DNA of 64,000 nucleotides from CAADGU01 sp035444285. GTDB lineage: Bacteria > Chloroflexota > Anaerolineae > Promineifilales > Promineifilaceae. The notes under the pieces are model-generated. The model was given only the letters and a program-made list of their open reading frames with translations, did not search any database and was not told the origin of the DNA. Below, piece by piece: positions 62,892 to 64,000 of this stretch. Within the stretch, counting starts at the first letter, position 1. Every line of letters begins with the position of its first letter. The stretch covers positions 248,001 through 312,000 of the forward strand of contig DAOMOK010000001.1 of NCBI GenBank assembly GCA_035444285.1. The letters are read 5' to 3'. The translations under genes were made by a program, and so were the position numbers.

Positions 62892-64000
62892 TTATTTGAT
62901 CACCACCGGCAGAAATATACTAAATTCCGGGATGGGCGGCAGGTCAAGGGTATAGGTGGTTGTCTGGCCGTCCTGGGTGATAACCAGCAGGGTTTCACCC
63001 TGAATGGTAATGGTGGCCCGGCCAGGGGTGGGGACGTTGAGCAGTAGCAGGCCATCGCCATTATACATCTTCACGGTGCTGTCGTCGGCGGTGATGGTGC
63101 GGTTTTCGTAGGCGATGATGTCGGCACGGCCGTTGGTGGCAACGTGACGCAGGAGATTGCCATCGCGGTCGTAGATTTCCACCGAGTCATCGTCAATGAC
63201 GATGATGCGGTCGCCGTTGACCTGGATGGTGGCACGGCCGTCGGTGTGGACGCGGCGCATCAGGTTGCCATCACGGTCGTAAATTTCCACCGAGTCGTCG
63301 TCAATGATGATGATGCGGTTGCCTTCTAAGCGAACGGTGGGGCCATCGCTGCCGGGATTGAGAACGCTGATGCGGCGGATCAGGTTGCCGTCGCGGTCAT
63401 AGATTTCTACCGAGTCGTCATCAATGATAATGATGCGGTCGCCATCTACCATGACGGTGGGGCGGCCACTTTCCGTGTTGAGAACGCTAATGCGGCGGAT
63501 CAGGTTGCCGTCACGGTCATAGATTTCCACGGAGTCATCATCAATGATAATGATGCGGTCGCCATCTACCATGACCGTGGGGCGGCTGTCGCCGGGATTG
63601 AGGATGGTGATGCGGCGGATCAGGTTGCCATCGCGGTCATAGATTTCCACGGAATCATCATCAATGATAATGATGCGGTCGCCATCTACCAGAACGGTGG
63701 GGCGGCTGTCGCCGGGGTTGAGGACGGTGATGCGGCGGATCAGGTTGCCATCGCGGTCATAGATTTCCACGGAGTCATCATCAATGATAATGATGCGGTC
63801 GCCATCTACCATGACGGTGGGACGGCTGTCGCCGGGGTTGAGGACGGTGATGCGGCGGATGAGGTTGCCATCGCGGTCATAGATTTCCACGGAATCGTCA
63901 TCAATGATGATGATACGGTCGCCATCCACCATGACGGTGGGTGGGCCATTGAGGACATTGATGTGGCGGAGCAGGTTGCCATGACGGTCGAGGATTTGAA
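62892..64000 (-). CDS. Protein with 40-residue tandem repeats (5' partial)
   Basis: The frame is still open at the window edge, so the start lies outside. Units read DGDRIIIIDDDSVEIYDRDG then NLIRRITVLNPGDSRPTVMV, 40 residues (120 nt) long; five or six are nearly identical at DNA level, while the last ones shorten to about 36 residues. The C-terminal 70 residues diverge and end FSIFLPVVIK. The strand-turn pattern fits a beta-propeller or beta-solenoid, probably exported. No catalytic motif. The DDD segment may bind calcium. Confidence 0.7.
   Translation of the reverse strand, partial: QILDRHGNLLRHINVLNGPPTVMVDGDRIIIIDDDSVEIYDRDGNLIRRITVLNPGDSRPTVMVDGDRIIIIDDDSVEIYDRDGNLIRRITVLNPGDSRPTVLVDGDRIIIIDDDSVEIYDRDGNLIRRITILNPGDSRPTVMVDGDRIIIIDDDSVEIYDRDGNLIRRISVLNTESGRPTVMVDGDRIIIIDDDSVEIYDRDGNLIRRISVLNPGSDGPTVRLEGNRIIIIDDDSVEIYDRDGNLMRRVHTDGRATIQVNGDRIIVIDDDSVEIYDRDGNLLRHVATNGRADIIAYENRTITADDSTVKMYNGDGLLLLNVPTPGRATITIQGETLLVITQDGQTTTYTLDLPPIPEFSIFLPVVIK

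Noticed and set aside
62892..64000. Direct repeats at 120-nt spacing as a CRISPR array
   Set aside because: Units are coding, in one frame, with no unique spacers.
1..64000. tRNA, rRNA or known riboswitch
   Set aside because: No cloverleaf with a TTCGANTC-type arm and CCA-ready acceptor, no rRNA-like stretch and no familiar riboswitch core was recognised by reading; a covariance-model scan was not possible.

Overview
The window looks like part of a Chloroflexota genome (Anaerolineae-like, possibly the Promineifilales/Ardenticatenales side). The reasons are a bacterial-type CODH/ACS cluster, many Thr/Pro-rich secreted proteins with TPTP/NTPVP linkers, LysM proteins, GT-C style membrane glycosyltransferases and short LP-rich C-termini. 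This placement is inference from gene content. No rRNA or tRNA gene was seen to anchor it.

Layout. 1-3.7 kb: end of a cytochrome c maturation set (CcmH, CcmG, a CcmI-like zinc-ribbon protein, a secreted monohaem cytochrome c) and an EthD-like protein. 3.7-15.2 kb: envelope block with a LuxR-TM-Kelch protein, a TPR protein, a GT4 glycosyltransferase, two large polytopic membrane proteins and two surface-anchored proteins. 15.2-22.1 kb: housekeeping genes (Bcp peroxiredoxin, ProC, MenC/NAAAR-like enolase, MaoC, AroQ, SRPBCC) and a possible noncoding RNA. 22.1-28.3 kb: XPB-type helicase with two large partner proteins. 28.9-46.7 kb: Wood-Ljungdahl carbonyl branch, all on the + strand: CooS/AcsA, an AcsB-AcsD fusion, AcsC, a CoA-binding protein, the RACo-type activator AcsV, AcsE, malic enzyme, a TrxR-like flavoprotein, a MetV-MetF fusion, a MNT nucleotidyltransferase and two CooC/AcsF ATPases. 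Together these give CO2/CO reduction, methyl transfer from methyl-THF to the corrinoid protein, acetyl-CoA assembly, nickel insertion and corrinoid reactivation. 46.8-50.3 kb: nadC-nadA-nadB, de novo NAD synthesis from aspartate. 50.6-64 kb: a coiled-coil membrane protein, a histone-deacetylase-fold enzyme, an EAD7-NACHT-FGE conflict-type protein whose C-terminus resembles a diversity-generating-retroelement variable region, a cystathionine beta-synthase-like enzyme, two carbohydrate-active-looking proteins, a secreted metallopeptidase-like PKD protein, and a 40-residue tandem-repeat protein cut by the window edge.

Two genome-wide features stand out. The palindrome ACGGCCGT occurs roughly twice per kb, inside and outside genes. 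Most intergenic gaps carry short period-7 oligonucleotide arrays that flip orientation at the centre, plus several families of near-perfect hairpins. Several of these repeats lie in frame inside genes, most strikingly in the linker of the AcsB-AcsD fusion. A 94-bp element with 12-bp terminal inverted repeats and 8-bp target duplications is present twice and behaves like a MITE. The best candidates for something undescribed are the repeat system, the AcsB-AcsD fusion and the EAD7-NACHT-FGE gene.
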